Origin: Laccaria trichodermophora
Taxonomy: Eukaryota > Basidiomycota > Agaricomycetes > Agaricales > Hydnangiaceae
NCBI GenBank assembly: GCA_018417955.1
Contig: JACTVC010000025.1
Span: forward strand, 434,001-498,000
Direction of reading: 5' to 3'
DNA: 64,000 nucleotides
Shown: positions 54,601-64,000 of the stretch, piece by piece
How positions within the stretch are numbered: the stretch's first letter is position 1
How the letters are laid out: every line of letters starts with the position of its first letter
Program-made: the position numbers and the translations under genes
Notes under the pieces: generated by a model
Told to the model about the DNA's origin: nothing
The model's database searches: none
What the model saw: the letters and a program-made list of their open reading frames with translations, nothing else

Positions 54601-56988
54601 TCAATTGGCTGACCTTTCGATATTGACACCGTTCTTTTTTGCAACAAGCATATTGGCTTTTGACAGGAACTCCTTCCATTTCCCAGGGTCTAGAAGGGGG
54701 TCCAGTTCGCCTGATTCAGCTTCGGCCTCGATGACAACTCCAATATTGTATATGTCCTCGACGGAATAGTTGAGAGCCCAAATCTCGTTGACCCCACAGT
54801 CTCTGATGTCGAACTTATGCCCGTTAGGAAACATGGCATGGAATCGAAAGGTTTCCAGTGATTTGCGGATTCGGTGGATTCGGTCGGAGAGCTCCTTCGG
54901 AGATAAGACAAAAATTAGCATAAACATCTGTATTAACGAAAGGATTCCAACCGTGTCTGAAACTTCTAAACTCGACAATTGATGTTCGAGCCGCTGCCAC
55001 CTGATGGGCTGACATCCCAACGCCCACGTTACAGGCCAACTCAAGGTCCCGTCGCCTAAGCTGTCCAGGAAGTATAAGAACAGGTTTTCATAACGCTCCC
55101 CAAAGTACGCCCTTGTAAGTTCTATGATGCCTCTAAAAGTGAGTTGTACATCGAGGAGATGACGATGCCAGTTTTCCCAAGCGTAACTCGCGCTGGCCTC
55201 GAAATAATTCACTCGATCAGGTTCGATTTTGATCGATCCATTTTGACTCTCCGCGAAGATGAGCTGGATGCAATCATATAAGAGGGAAAGATGTTGCCTC
55301 TTAGGATCGATCCAGTAGTTGTTACGGTCAAAGGCGTAGTTCTGAGAACGATTTTTGTCGGTTAAGAAGTCGCGCAACGATGAATGGAAGAAGGTAATAT
55401 TCTCGTGATCGGTGTGTGGTATATGAAGAATTGATCTGCAGCCTCGAAGTAATCGACGAGCGTCGGCTGCACTATGAAGCTGAAGGAGCACCGCCAGAGA
55501 GCCCAGGGAAAGCCCATTATAGAGGAAGCTTATCGCGCCCAACAGCCGGTGAAAGTCGGGAGTGGAAAATTCTGGCGCATTCTGTAAGACTTGTCGGAAA
55601 GAAAAATCAAGGCCATCATGCTGGTGCAACGCATGCCTCAGCCTTGATTGTGGGTCTCCCACGTGGTTGCAATCACCTACAAACTCGAGGAGGCTAGCTG
55701 CGTAGATGAATAGGCCCTCCGACTTTTTTTTTAGCAAATCAAGATCCTGCGAGGAAGGCCATTCCTCTACATTTCCAGATCCATGACAGACTAAATGCTT
55801 AGTCTTCAGACCGGAAAGCCCTTCTTCGAAAAAACGCTTGATATCCTTGTCAGCCGAGAAGTCGACTAAGTTTATAGAGTAGACTCTCTGAGAGTAACAG
55901 GCAAACTCTCCTAAAATGTCTTCTTCTGGTCGGCTCGTTAAGATGAATCGGATTAGCGGAGGTGATTCGCAATGATAGTCGGCAAAAGTTTTGATAAGGG
56001 TTTGCAACGGACCGCGGCACTCGTTAATGGCATCAATGACCACAATCATCGGAAGGGGGTAAAGAAACGCCTCGAGATGGGTCTGCATGGCCATTTGTAT
56101 GGTTGGGTGTGTGGCCACTGCGACAGACACCGCAATGAGGACCACGAAGACAAACCACGTCATGTCGCGGCAACTGGCAGTGAATGAAGGGAACAAAGTG
56201 TTTAAAACGAACGCGATCCAAATGTCCGAAAATGTTTGAGCGAAGAAGGCTGCCCAGACCTTCAGGAAGCCACGGGTGAAGGCCCTGATAAGTATCAATC
56301 GGCGACGCCGAAAGGGGCCAACAACGAGGCCGTGAAATTGAGTCTCCATTGACTTGAAGAGGATAGTAGGGTCGGAATTGAGGACATGAATTATTTTCTT
56401 CTTGACAATGGGATGGTTTATAGAACTTTGGTACGCAATGGTGGGGACGACCTTGTTGACAAATCGACGGTTTGCATCATCTCTGGGATCCCCGGAAAAA
56501 AAGAAGGTCCCCGCCAGACGGTTTTCTTTTTCGTACTTCTTTGCCAGGGTGGTTGCAACTGCGGTCTTTCCCGAACCAAGGGGTCCATGGACTAAGCATA
56601 CATTGCTGTCTCTAGGTGAATCCGCCCAAGTGTAAATGCGGTTCAAAACCTCTTTCCGAGTTCCAGGTAAACACGCAGCCGCCGATTCACGTTCTGAAGA
56701 ATTGTACGACGCGGCGAGAACAGCTCTTCTTGATAGAATCTCGAACCCCCTTCCTGAATAGTGAAGTATCAGGACAGAACTCCTGATGACTCAGCGCAAG
56801 TGTGAAATCTCTACGTACCATCCTTCCGGACAGTGCGATTGTCGACTTGTAAAAAATCTGGTAGGTTCGAGCGTCAATTACTGGCATGCCCACTCCAAGT
56901 ATCTTGGCTTACGCGTACTATTGTCCACGTAAGAGTAGTCATTATGGGAGTGAACACTTGTCTTGATGTTTGTGGTATCGGTAGGCAT
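54601..56988 (-). CDS. NLR-like NACHT NTPase, copy D (751 or 732 aa, intact)
   Basis: Exon 1 56913-56988 (MPTDTTNIKTSVHSHNDYSY), microexon 56819-56845, and a long exon from 56753; the sum is in frame. Walker A is GPLGSGKTA, Walker B is MIVVIDAINECRG, then RFILTSRPEED. Hydrophobic segments between them are IWIAFVLNTLFPSF and MTWFVFVVLIAVSVAVATHP. The 57-nt intron used by the paralogs (54895-54951) has no stop here, so both spliced and unspliced mRNAs stay open. The unspliced form adds VGILSLIQMFMLIFVLSPK. The last part reads ELSDRIHRIRKSLETFRFHA and FDIRDCGVNEIWALNYSVED and ends ERSAN. This is the best-preserved member of the B-E group. Confidence 0.85.
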
Positions 56989-57044
56989 GTACACTTGGAG
57001 TCGATGGCTATGGGTCGTTGAGGAAGAGACATGAAAGTTGCTGG

Positions 57045-57053
57045 TTATTTATA
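57045..57053 (-). promoter_or_regulatory. TATA-like box of NLR copy D
   Basis: The minus strand reads TATAAATAA about 57-65 bp upstream of the ATG at 56988. Confidence 0.45.
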
Positions 57054-57489
57054 TCGCCATCTACTTCCTTAGTCAGATGTAACGGAGCCAATTGTTGATT
57101 CAACTTGATGTACGGAAACCTGATGTTCGGAGGCAATTGCGAAGATCGTAAATTAGGGTATCGTTCGACGGCCATTTTGAGATCTGATCAGGTCCCCAAA
57201 GGCTCCGAAAGTCTCCATAATTCCCGGCTTTACGCCCCTGGTACAATTAGGATTCAAATCACCTGTAACACGGAGTCCATGATGTACAGAGGGTTCCGAT
57301 GTGCAATGATAAGGCCATACACACTCACAGGAAAAGCAGCTGCGCAATCCGGTGGGCCCGTTTTACAATTTGATATCTGATAGTTAAACTTGAGGAAATT
57401 TGAGATATACGCCGTAATGTCCGAGCCTTACCTGATCTTTGCCAGTTGCGTCGAGATGTCGTCACGGTGATGGTCACCTGTTGGATCTG

Positions 57490-58870
57490 GACTAAGCGCC
57501 CGCCAAGTTGTCGTCTTAGACGATCAAAGTATCATCAGGGGAACAGCTTGAACGCGTCCAAAATGTCATCCAACGAAGCTTGGAAGGGTCCGCATCTGGC
57601 TACATCTGGTCCTCTTCGTGTCCCCACTTCCTCTTCTGTTTCAACCCTGATCAAGCGCCTTCTTCTCATGCCCATCCTCTAAGGGTCTCCCTCCCAATTT
57701 GAGCCTCTCCCGTGTGCTCCTGACTTCACAAAACACCTGTACAAAAGAAAATGCTGCCCAAATTTTCATAACAGGTAAAGGCCCTGATAAACTTAAACCG
57801 GCGACGCCGAAGAGGCCTAACAACGAGGCCGTAGAATTGAGCCTCCATTGACTCGAAGAGGATAGTAGGTTCGGAAATAACGGATGAATTTTTTTCTTCT
57901 TGAAGTGGGAAGAGATGGGATGGGCTAGAAAACTTTGATACGCGATGATGGGTATCACCTTGTTGACAAATCAGCGGTTTGCATCATGTCTGGTGTTTTC
58001 GGGGGAAAAAGGCGCCAGACGGTTTTCCTTGTCGTACTTCTTTGCCAGGTGGCTGCATCTGTAGTCTTTCCCGAACCAAGCGTTCCATGTACTAAGCATT
58101 TGCTGTCACCATGTGAATCCGCCCAAATGCAAATGCGGTTTACAACCTCTTTTAGGGTTCCTTGTAAACACGTAGCTGCTGATTCACGTTCTGAGAAGCT
58201 GTACGACGCGGCGACGACGACCTGTTTTGATAAGACCTCAAGCCCTCTCCCTGAAAGGTGACCTTATCAGAACGGTTCTATCGGGGAATCGCATGGCGCG
58301 AAATCTGGACGCACGGTCTTGTGGACGGGGGGGTTGTCGACTTTCGCGAAATCTATCAAGGTCATGAGTCAATTTTACGAGAAGTCATGCTGGCTGTAGA
58401 GTAAATATAGCGATTTACTTGTGTCCACGTAAGAGTTGCTGTTCTCGTCTAAGAGTTTGTAGTGGGCATCAGTCGACACGTATACTTGAAGTGTATATGG
58501 TCGTCAGAAGAGAATGGTTAGCTTCGACCGATACTCGGCAGGCGACGTTCGGGCAATTGACGATGGTTTAGATAGACGCAGTAATCAGCTAGATCATTTT
58601 CCAGATCGCCCGTATCCGATTTAAGTGGCCTTGATGTATATGATATGACTGTATGCGAGTCAGGGCTCAGACTATATTGGTTCAAAGATAGACACGCACT
58701 CACGCTGTTATGGGGTTGAAATTTTGAACAGCCAAACTCGTGATCATGAAACTGCCTGGATTTAGTTCATATGACGGAATAGACGCTGTGATTTGAACAA
58801 CCAGGTCCGAGATCTAGGAGCGTCGAATGGCCGGTTCCTGACCAGGTCTTGTCACGAGGGTATGGCATGT
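57490..58870. repeat. Segmental duplication, right copy (partner 2330-3776)
   Basis: Collinear with 2330-3776. It runs without interruption into 58890-63250, which matches 14969-19250. At the point where the left copy carries the 11.2-kb element, this copy has a single GTAC (58869-58872) and no insert. Confidence 0.8.
57740..58465 (-). pseudogene. NLR NACHT 5' fragment (copy F), decayed
   Basis: Same extent and breakpoint as copy 2 (2625-3372). The first-exon ATG is followed by a stop (ATGCCCACTACAAACTCTTAG). The P-loop region is present but frame-broken, and Walker B is absent. Confidence 0.8.
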
Positions 58871-58889
58871 ACGCAAGCCTAAAATTTGT

Positions 58890-61504
58890 GGCCAGATAGG
58901 GTTACAAGTCGCTTACATTGACGATGCGTCGTGGGTACGATTCCCAACACACTGCGGCGTCAATGGTAAGACTCTTTGGTAATTTGTTCAATCGTGATAT
59001 CGATGCGGGCGTCCACGGCATTTATGGGTATTATTGGTATTCGTCCTGTAGAGTTTTACGTTTTCCCCTGCTGCATCGTGTGTATCATTGCAGGAAAATT
59101 GGATATGATAGCCTGCTTGGAGAACTTCGAGTCGTTATGTACCCCACCAAACATTGATTTGAGACCCGTGGCGCTTGTCTTTCGTCTCGTTTTGAGACGA
59201 CCTTTTCGCAGTCGACAGACATTGAATAGGCCAGCGCTTATCCCTTCTTTCCTCTCGGGTCCACTCTTTGGACCTGGAGACATGACTTGCGCCGGTTCAG
59301 CACTTATATTGCTTGTCGTCTCTAGTTTCGAATTTCTCGTGTTTTTAACACAAGCAGTTTTCCACAACTATCACCTGTTCAACGCCACGCTAGAACCATG
59401 CCATAAACCTCTTGTGAAGATGACGTGCTTTGTGTCATTATTTCAATAGCGCGACAAACGAGTGCCCTAGATTTGAGGCAGTCTTCATGGGGAAAAGACG
59501 GGATTAGTGTTTGGGTGCAGCTGGTGCATCCAAGCCAATAATATGGTGCACAACCAGTTAAGGAGCTATTTCATATATGAAAGGGAAGCGGGGTTTGAGT
59601 GGAAGAGGAGACGGGACTATGGGGATAGGTACGGATCCAAGCGGACTTTAAGTGATGGCCCATGGGGAAGCGCGCATATCCCATTGGTGGATGCCCAACA
59701 CGACCGTTTCAATGTTTTAGGCCTGATGATGAGTGAAGTCGTAAAGTTCAACTGCGGTTTGAATTTGTCAACAGAGTATCGTACTCGTAGGATCCATGAT
59801 CTCAATGCAACGGAGCAAGCTTAGGCTGGTGCGTTTTTCCCATAGTATATGTGATGTTCCTGCGGCAGCGATACCGAGAGGAGAAGCCTCCAGGGGGGAT
59901 CGAGGGCCTTTGCGCGACCTACATAGAACATCGTTGATCTTTAACTGGAGTGGATATCAAGTGGCATGGAGTCAAAGAAGCTCTTGAGTTCCCTTTGTCT
60001 CTGAGGTCTGGGAGGGTGCTTTAGGGGGTTAGTCAGGACTTGAATTAAGTGTCTTGGAACCGTAGAGAGGAAGCTAGGTTTCCTTTCCTCTTTGATCTGG
60101 GAAATTGCTGGAAGTGTACCAATCAAGTTGGGGGCTTGTTGGGCGATACAGTACGAGCGAAGGTCGAGTTGGTGGACATAATCTTTGAGGAAGGAAGGCC
60201 CAGCGTTAAACATTCAGCCCTAAACACTCCTTCAATGTCGCCTCTGCTACAGCCAGATTGCCCATGCTTGATATTAATGTGAAGCAGTTTGTGTACTGGC
60301 ACAGGCAAGTCCTCCCAGTCCACCCCTCCGATAGCTCACATGGCACTGCAGACGCCGAGCTGTAGCCAGAACGCTGTGGGCTACTTGGCGAATATCGCGC
60401 TTCCTTCCACTGAAAGCGTACCAGTCCCTCATGTACTTGGCCGTTTAACTTGTTTATGGAAGGTAACGGGACTCCCCAGGCGTTTGGACTTTACGTCAAG
60501 CGCAGTCGCGACGATTCAGTCACAGAAGCGCATGCTACCCAATACGTCCCGACAACACCCGTGCTCCTAATGGGAACGTCGGTACACCTCTGTTACTCAT
60601 GACGCGCGTCGAGGAACGCCTCTGGAGAGAGCGGACTGCACACAGCTCAACGAGCCGTCGGATGCCTAGCTGAGCACCTTCACGGACCCTATGGCTGGAT
60701 GGTTGGCACAAGTCCGCCAGCTCAGCTCCTTCCGGGTCGGCTGTCTGTGGATTATGTGCACGCCCTCCGCGAGCTCCTGAGCCATCGTATCGATCACAGC
60801 CGGTGCGTGGGTGCCTTCGGAAGAGTACCACGAACAGTATTATTGCACTTTGCCCCTCGGTGACCATCTGCAAGTGCAGGAGGTTGCAAAGTACTACAGT
60901 GTACATTTGAACCCCAGGACGTGCTCATGTTGGCTTTTGGAATTGACACAGTCGAGGGAGGAGGATTCGATTCTTGCCACTAGTACTAGCTATACCCCAT
61001 CCCGAATTCGAATAGAAACGTCATAACTTGTAATATGAATCGCCTGGCTTGGGTTTGCGCTATGTAGAGACGTCTCATCAAAGTAGCTTAGTGTTAGTCC
61101 TTGGAAAACGACTCACGCCGAGTTGATGGGTATGGCTTCCCCACCGTAAAGCAGAATCCGTTGCTACTCATATCTCCCCGTAATATTGCGCAGATGGTTC
61201 GAGGCTGCCATGTCCCTCCTTAGGCTTCTTGATGACCTTTCTTTCCGTCAATTTATGTAATCCGTGTCTTGCAAAAGTTCACAAAGGACTATATCCTGGG
61301 GTCGTTCGTGACTCGGGACACGACGAATCTGCATAGCGATAGGGGACTTGCAGTTCATCTGAGATGAAGAAGCTATCCAAGCGACGCCTGTAGGTGGCTG
61401 CCGATCGAGTGGCATGAAGTTGAGACCAAAGGTCGAATAGTGGTGGAAGCGTGGAAGAGACATCGCTGGTGACTGGTGACTCCTCTTGCCCAACAACTAC
61501 AACG
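58890..61504. other. Duplicated spacer with unassigned ORFs (partner 14969-17575)
   Basis: A 157-residue hydrophobic frame at 58976-59449 contains FYVFPCCIVCIIAGKLDMIA and SALILLVVSSFEFLVFLTQA and could be a membrane protein. In the partner copy it is broken but many residues are kept. A second frame at 59507-59824 (EAGFEWKRRRDYGDRYGSKR) is also open only here. Neither has a recognisable family or a convincing promoter, so they are recorded as candidates only. Confidence 0.35.
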
Positions 61505-63127
61505 ATGGACACCACACATCTTGGATACGAAGACTTCACAACGCACTTCTCAACCCTCATCTCAACAATGCCACCACCATTCATGTACATAAACGACGCC
61601 GACGCCATCCAAACCACTATCGCCGTAATCGACAACGTTCTTAACCACCTTTCATCTGCACCAGGACCCTCAAAGATTAGCTACGCACGCGTAGATGCCA
61701 TCGCCTGTTTCTCCGCGCGGCTCCTTTACGAATCCATAATCAACTCTCTAGCAAGCTGGACGCCCCAATGGGAGGATGGAGCCATGAATTGGGGTGCAGA
61801 TAATGGGGTGAGGTGGAACGACACCCTTGACGGGTTCGTGCATGGCTTACGCGCCGTTCACGCGTATTTGGGAAAGGGGAAGGAGAAGGAGGGAGATGTG
61901 AGGCTCGTTGTCGTTGTGGAACGCGCTGAGAGGCTGATACCGGAGTTGATGGTACCACTCACGCGACTTGCTGAGCTGGTGAGTTCGTTGTTGTTCTTAC
62001 TGGCGCAGCTAACCTTCTTTGATAGGCCCGAGTTGACCTTTGTGTCGTGTTTGTCTCAGAGGCCCCATGGGAGACGATACGACCACCGTTAGGCGCGTCT
62101 CCCGACCCGTATTTCTTTGACATTCCTCCGCCAACGAAAGAAGGTACGTCTTCGACAAAACTATTGTCAAATCACTCACTTACTCTTTACAGACATAGTT
62201 AAGCTCTTAATCTCAAAGTACTCATTCCACCCACCCCTCAAACCCCTCTACACGCACTTTATCACTACCCTGTGCGACGTCTGTTACCCGTTCACCCATG
62301 ACCCTCATGAGCTAGCGTACATCGCAGCCGCGCGATGGCCGGGGTTTGTCAAGCCAGTGGTGGACGCCAATAAACGCGACATGGATCTGGACGCGGACTC
62401 TGACTCTGGAGAGGCCTTCCAACCTCCCTCCGAAGAAACCCGCATGCGCCTCAGTCGTCTATTCAATCCCTCCCTTTCTCTCGCCCTCGACGCACTCTAC
62501 CCCCGCCTTCAAAACGCCACAGACTGGGCAAAGGCGAACGAACCACCGCCAAACCTCCTCGACAACCCTCCAACCAACATAAAAACCGCGCTGCCCTCTG
62601 ACGAGAAAGAAGCGGGTATCACCTCCCTCCCACGACTATCCAAATTCATACTCCTAGCATCCTTCCTCGCATCCACCAACCCTCCAAAATCCGATCTGAG
62701 GATATTCGGAAGGGGGCTGGATGAGAAGAAGAAAAGGAAACGACGCGCGTCAGGTAAACCGACAAAAACCAAAGGAGGGGTGACGAAGGTCGCTCAACGC
62801 CTCCTTGGCCCTACCTCATTCACGCTAGACAGGATGCTCGCTATACTCGGTGCGCTTCTAGAGGAGAATGACGTTGATTCCAGGATACAAGGGCATGCTT
62901 CCGAGTTTAGTATACCCGGGGAGGAGACGGATATGGAAATATCCCGTGTTGGTGTGTATGCAGCAGTAGTGGAGCTGACGAGTATGCGTCTATTGACCAG
63001 GACGTCGGCTGTTGATCGGTTGGATGGTCCGCCGACGTTTAGGGCTGCGGTGGGGTATGAGATGGCGCTGTGTTTGGCGAAGGAGTTGGATGTTAGTCTT
63101 GGAGATCTCTTTTGGGAGGTTATGTAG
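61505..63127 (+). CDS. ORC5: Origin recognition complex subunit 5 (508 aa, apparently intact)
   Basis: Exons 61505-61978, 62026-62143 and 62193-63127 join in frame (introns 47 and 49 nt with GTGAGT and GTACGT donors). ORC5 is a subunit of the complex that marks replication origins. The N-terminal AAA+ part reads MDTTHLGYEDFTTHFSTLIS and PFMYINDADAIQTTIAVI, where a Walker A would be expected but NDADAIQT stands. A Walker-B-like VRLVVVVERAERL and the sensor region VVFVSEAPWETIRPPLGASP follow. The C-terminal ORC5 domain has LPRLSKFILLASFLASTNPP, a basic linker (KKKRKRRASG), LLGPTSFTLDRMLAILGAL and RLDGPPTFRA. The length fits fungal ORC5 proteins. The window also holds one broken full-length copy and two 5' fragments. 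Confidence 0.9.
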
Positions 63128-64000
63128 CCGCCTAAAACGCAGCGGTCGCTGATTTCTTAGCGCTGCTTGCCCTTGGTTTCTGAGGTCACATCAGAGGGGC
63201 ACTTTACTCATGCACAAACATGTTAACAATCCTGCCAGCGATGCTCAACGACGTTTGAGGTACTCGCACTAGCAGCGTTGATCGAGGCTTACTCTCAAAC
63301 GTTGAAGAAAAGCTGTACGGACTTCCATGTTCTCTGCCAACTTCATTTTCGTAAGCTATGGATCATACATGCCAGTTGGCAAAAACAATCGGATAATACC
63401 ACCCACTGGTACACTCTCTGCCTGGGTGTTGGAGAATCAAGATGGCAGGTCAAAGATTAAACATCATCGAAAGTGAACTCGAATGCACAAGTTGCTATAT
63501 ATATATGTGAGAAAAAAATCACTCATAAAGATATCATAGTCGATACTCTGTCTGGGAGTCGAACCCAGCTTTCGCACATAGTGAAGGAAAGATGTTCCCC
63601 CGAACGAGATAAAGAGTCAGCACAATGAATTCAAATGTAAGTATGCGGGAGTGGGTTATACCTGGGATATACCAAGGATATACTGAGTGAGGTCAGGATG
63701 CTGTATTTCTTGTGTTCACCATAGATTAGTGTTTTGCATATTTGGTATGACCTTCCTGCACAGAACAACACCATCTGCACACATCATTATTCCAGGGGAA
63801 GTCAAAAGGTATCAGAACTATACAAAAAAATTCGAGGAGTAGAAAATGAGCCATCATGTATACTTGGTGATCATTCACAGTACATCCAGTACACAAAATG
63901 GGCACCCAACAAGTCCAGAAAAGTTTCACACCCTGTTTATATTTGCTGAAATCCACTGCTACATCAATAGATGCACAGAAGTCTCCCAGCAAATCAAGAG
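63128..64000. other. Region downstream of ORC5
   Basis: The duplication with the left ORC5 copy ends near 63290. No coding gene is supported after that; ORFs at 63726-63992 are short and featureless. Confidence 0.4.
63544..63619 (-). other. tRNA-like sequence
   Basis: The minus strand has a perfect T-arm (CTGGGTTCGACTCCCAG). Ends ACTCTTT and ACAGAGT pair at six of seven positions, 73-74 nt apart in total, as in a tRNA. The D-arm and anticodon arm do not fold well by eye, so no isotype is assigned. It may be an unusual or intron-bearing tRNA, or a decayed one. Confidence 0.35.

Noticed and set aside
1..64000. CRISPR arrays, bacterial operons, rRNA genes
   Set aside because: No regularly spaced short repeats, no Shine-Dalgarno-led gene strings and no rRNA segments were seen; the spliced genes mark the sequence as eukaryotic.

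Overview
The window looks like a transposon-rich accessory region from a basidiomycete fungus, most likely a mushroom-forming Agaricomycete. The evidence is short introns (about 45-90 nt) with GTRNGT-like donors and CTAAY-like branch sites, fungal NACHT (STAND) genes, a fungal Tnp2-type transposase, a Ngaro/PAT-type tyrosine-recombinase retrotransposon, a Helitron remnant, and ORC5, F-box/WD40, GT90 and BEACH sequences of basidiomycete style. The organism is inferred from these features only.

Layout. 1-1875: an NLR-like NACHT gene on the minus strand that runs off the left edge. 2.3-3.8 kb: a decayed NLR fragment inside a segmental duplication shared with 57.5-58.9 kb. 3777-14964: an 11.2-kb element with 37-bp terminal inverted repeats and a GTAC target duplication. 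It carries a Tnp2 transposase gene (itself split by a 635-bp hAT-like insertion) and a second multi-exon gene. 14.97-19.0 kb: the rest of the duplicated block, ending in a broken ORC5 copy. 20.0-26.3 kb: a Ngaro-like element with textbook split direct repeats, sitting inside a smaller inverted-repeat element. 26.9-30.9 kb: an F-box/WD40 gene with several disabling changes. 31.1-57.0 kb: an NLR cluster made of a divergent intact gene (A), a 5'-truncated copy fused to an ORC5 fragment (E), then B, C and D. B and C are head to head around a transposon island (GT90 pseudogene, fold-back element, Helitron remnant). C and D are tail to tail around ORC5 and BEACH fragments. 57.5-63.1 kb: the second copy of the duplicated block, ending in an ORC5 gene that looks intact.

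How it fits together. The NLR paralogs share a gene plan: a short first exon, a 27-nt microexon, and a long NACHT exon with two hydrophobic segments inserted between Walker A and Walker B. There is also a small 3' intron, and most copies are followed by a conserved block of unknown function. NLR-A, B and D have open spliced frames; C and E do not. NLR and ORC5 pieces have been duplicated together repeatedly. Transposons and CpG-to-TpG decay have broken much of the rest. Every function given here is a homology judgement by eye; no database search was run.
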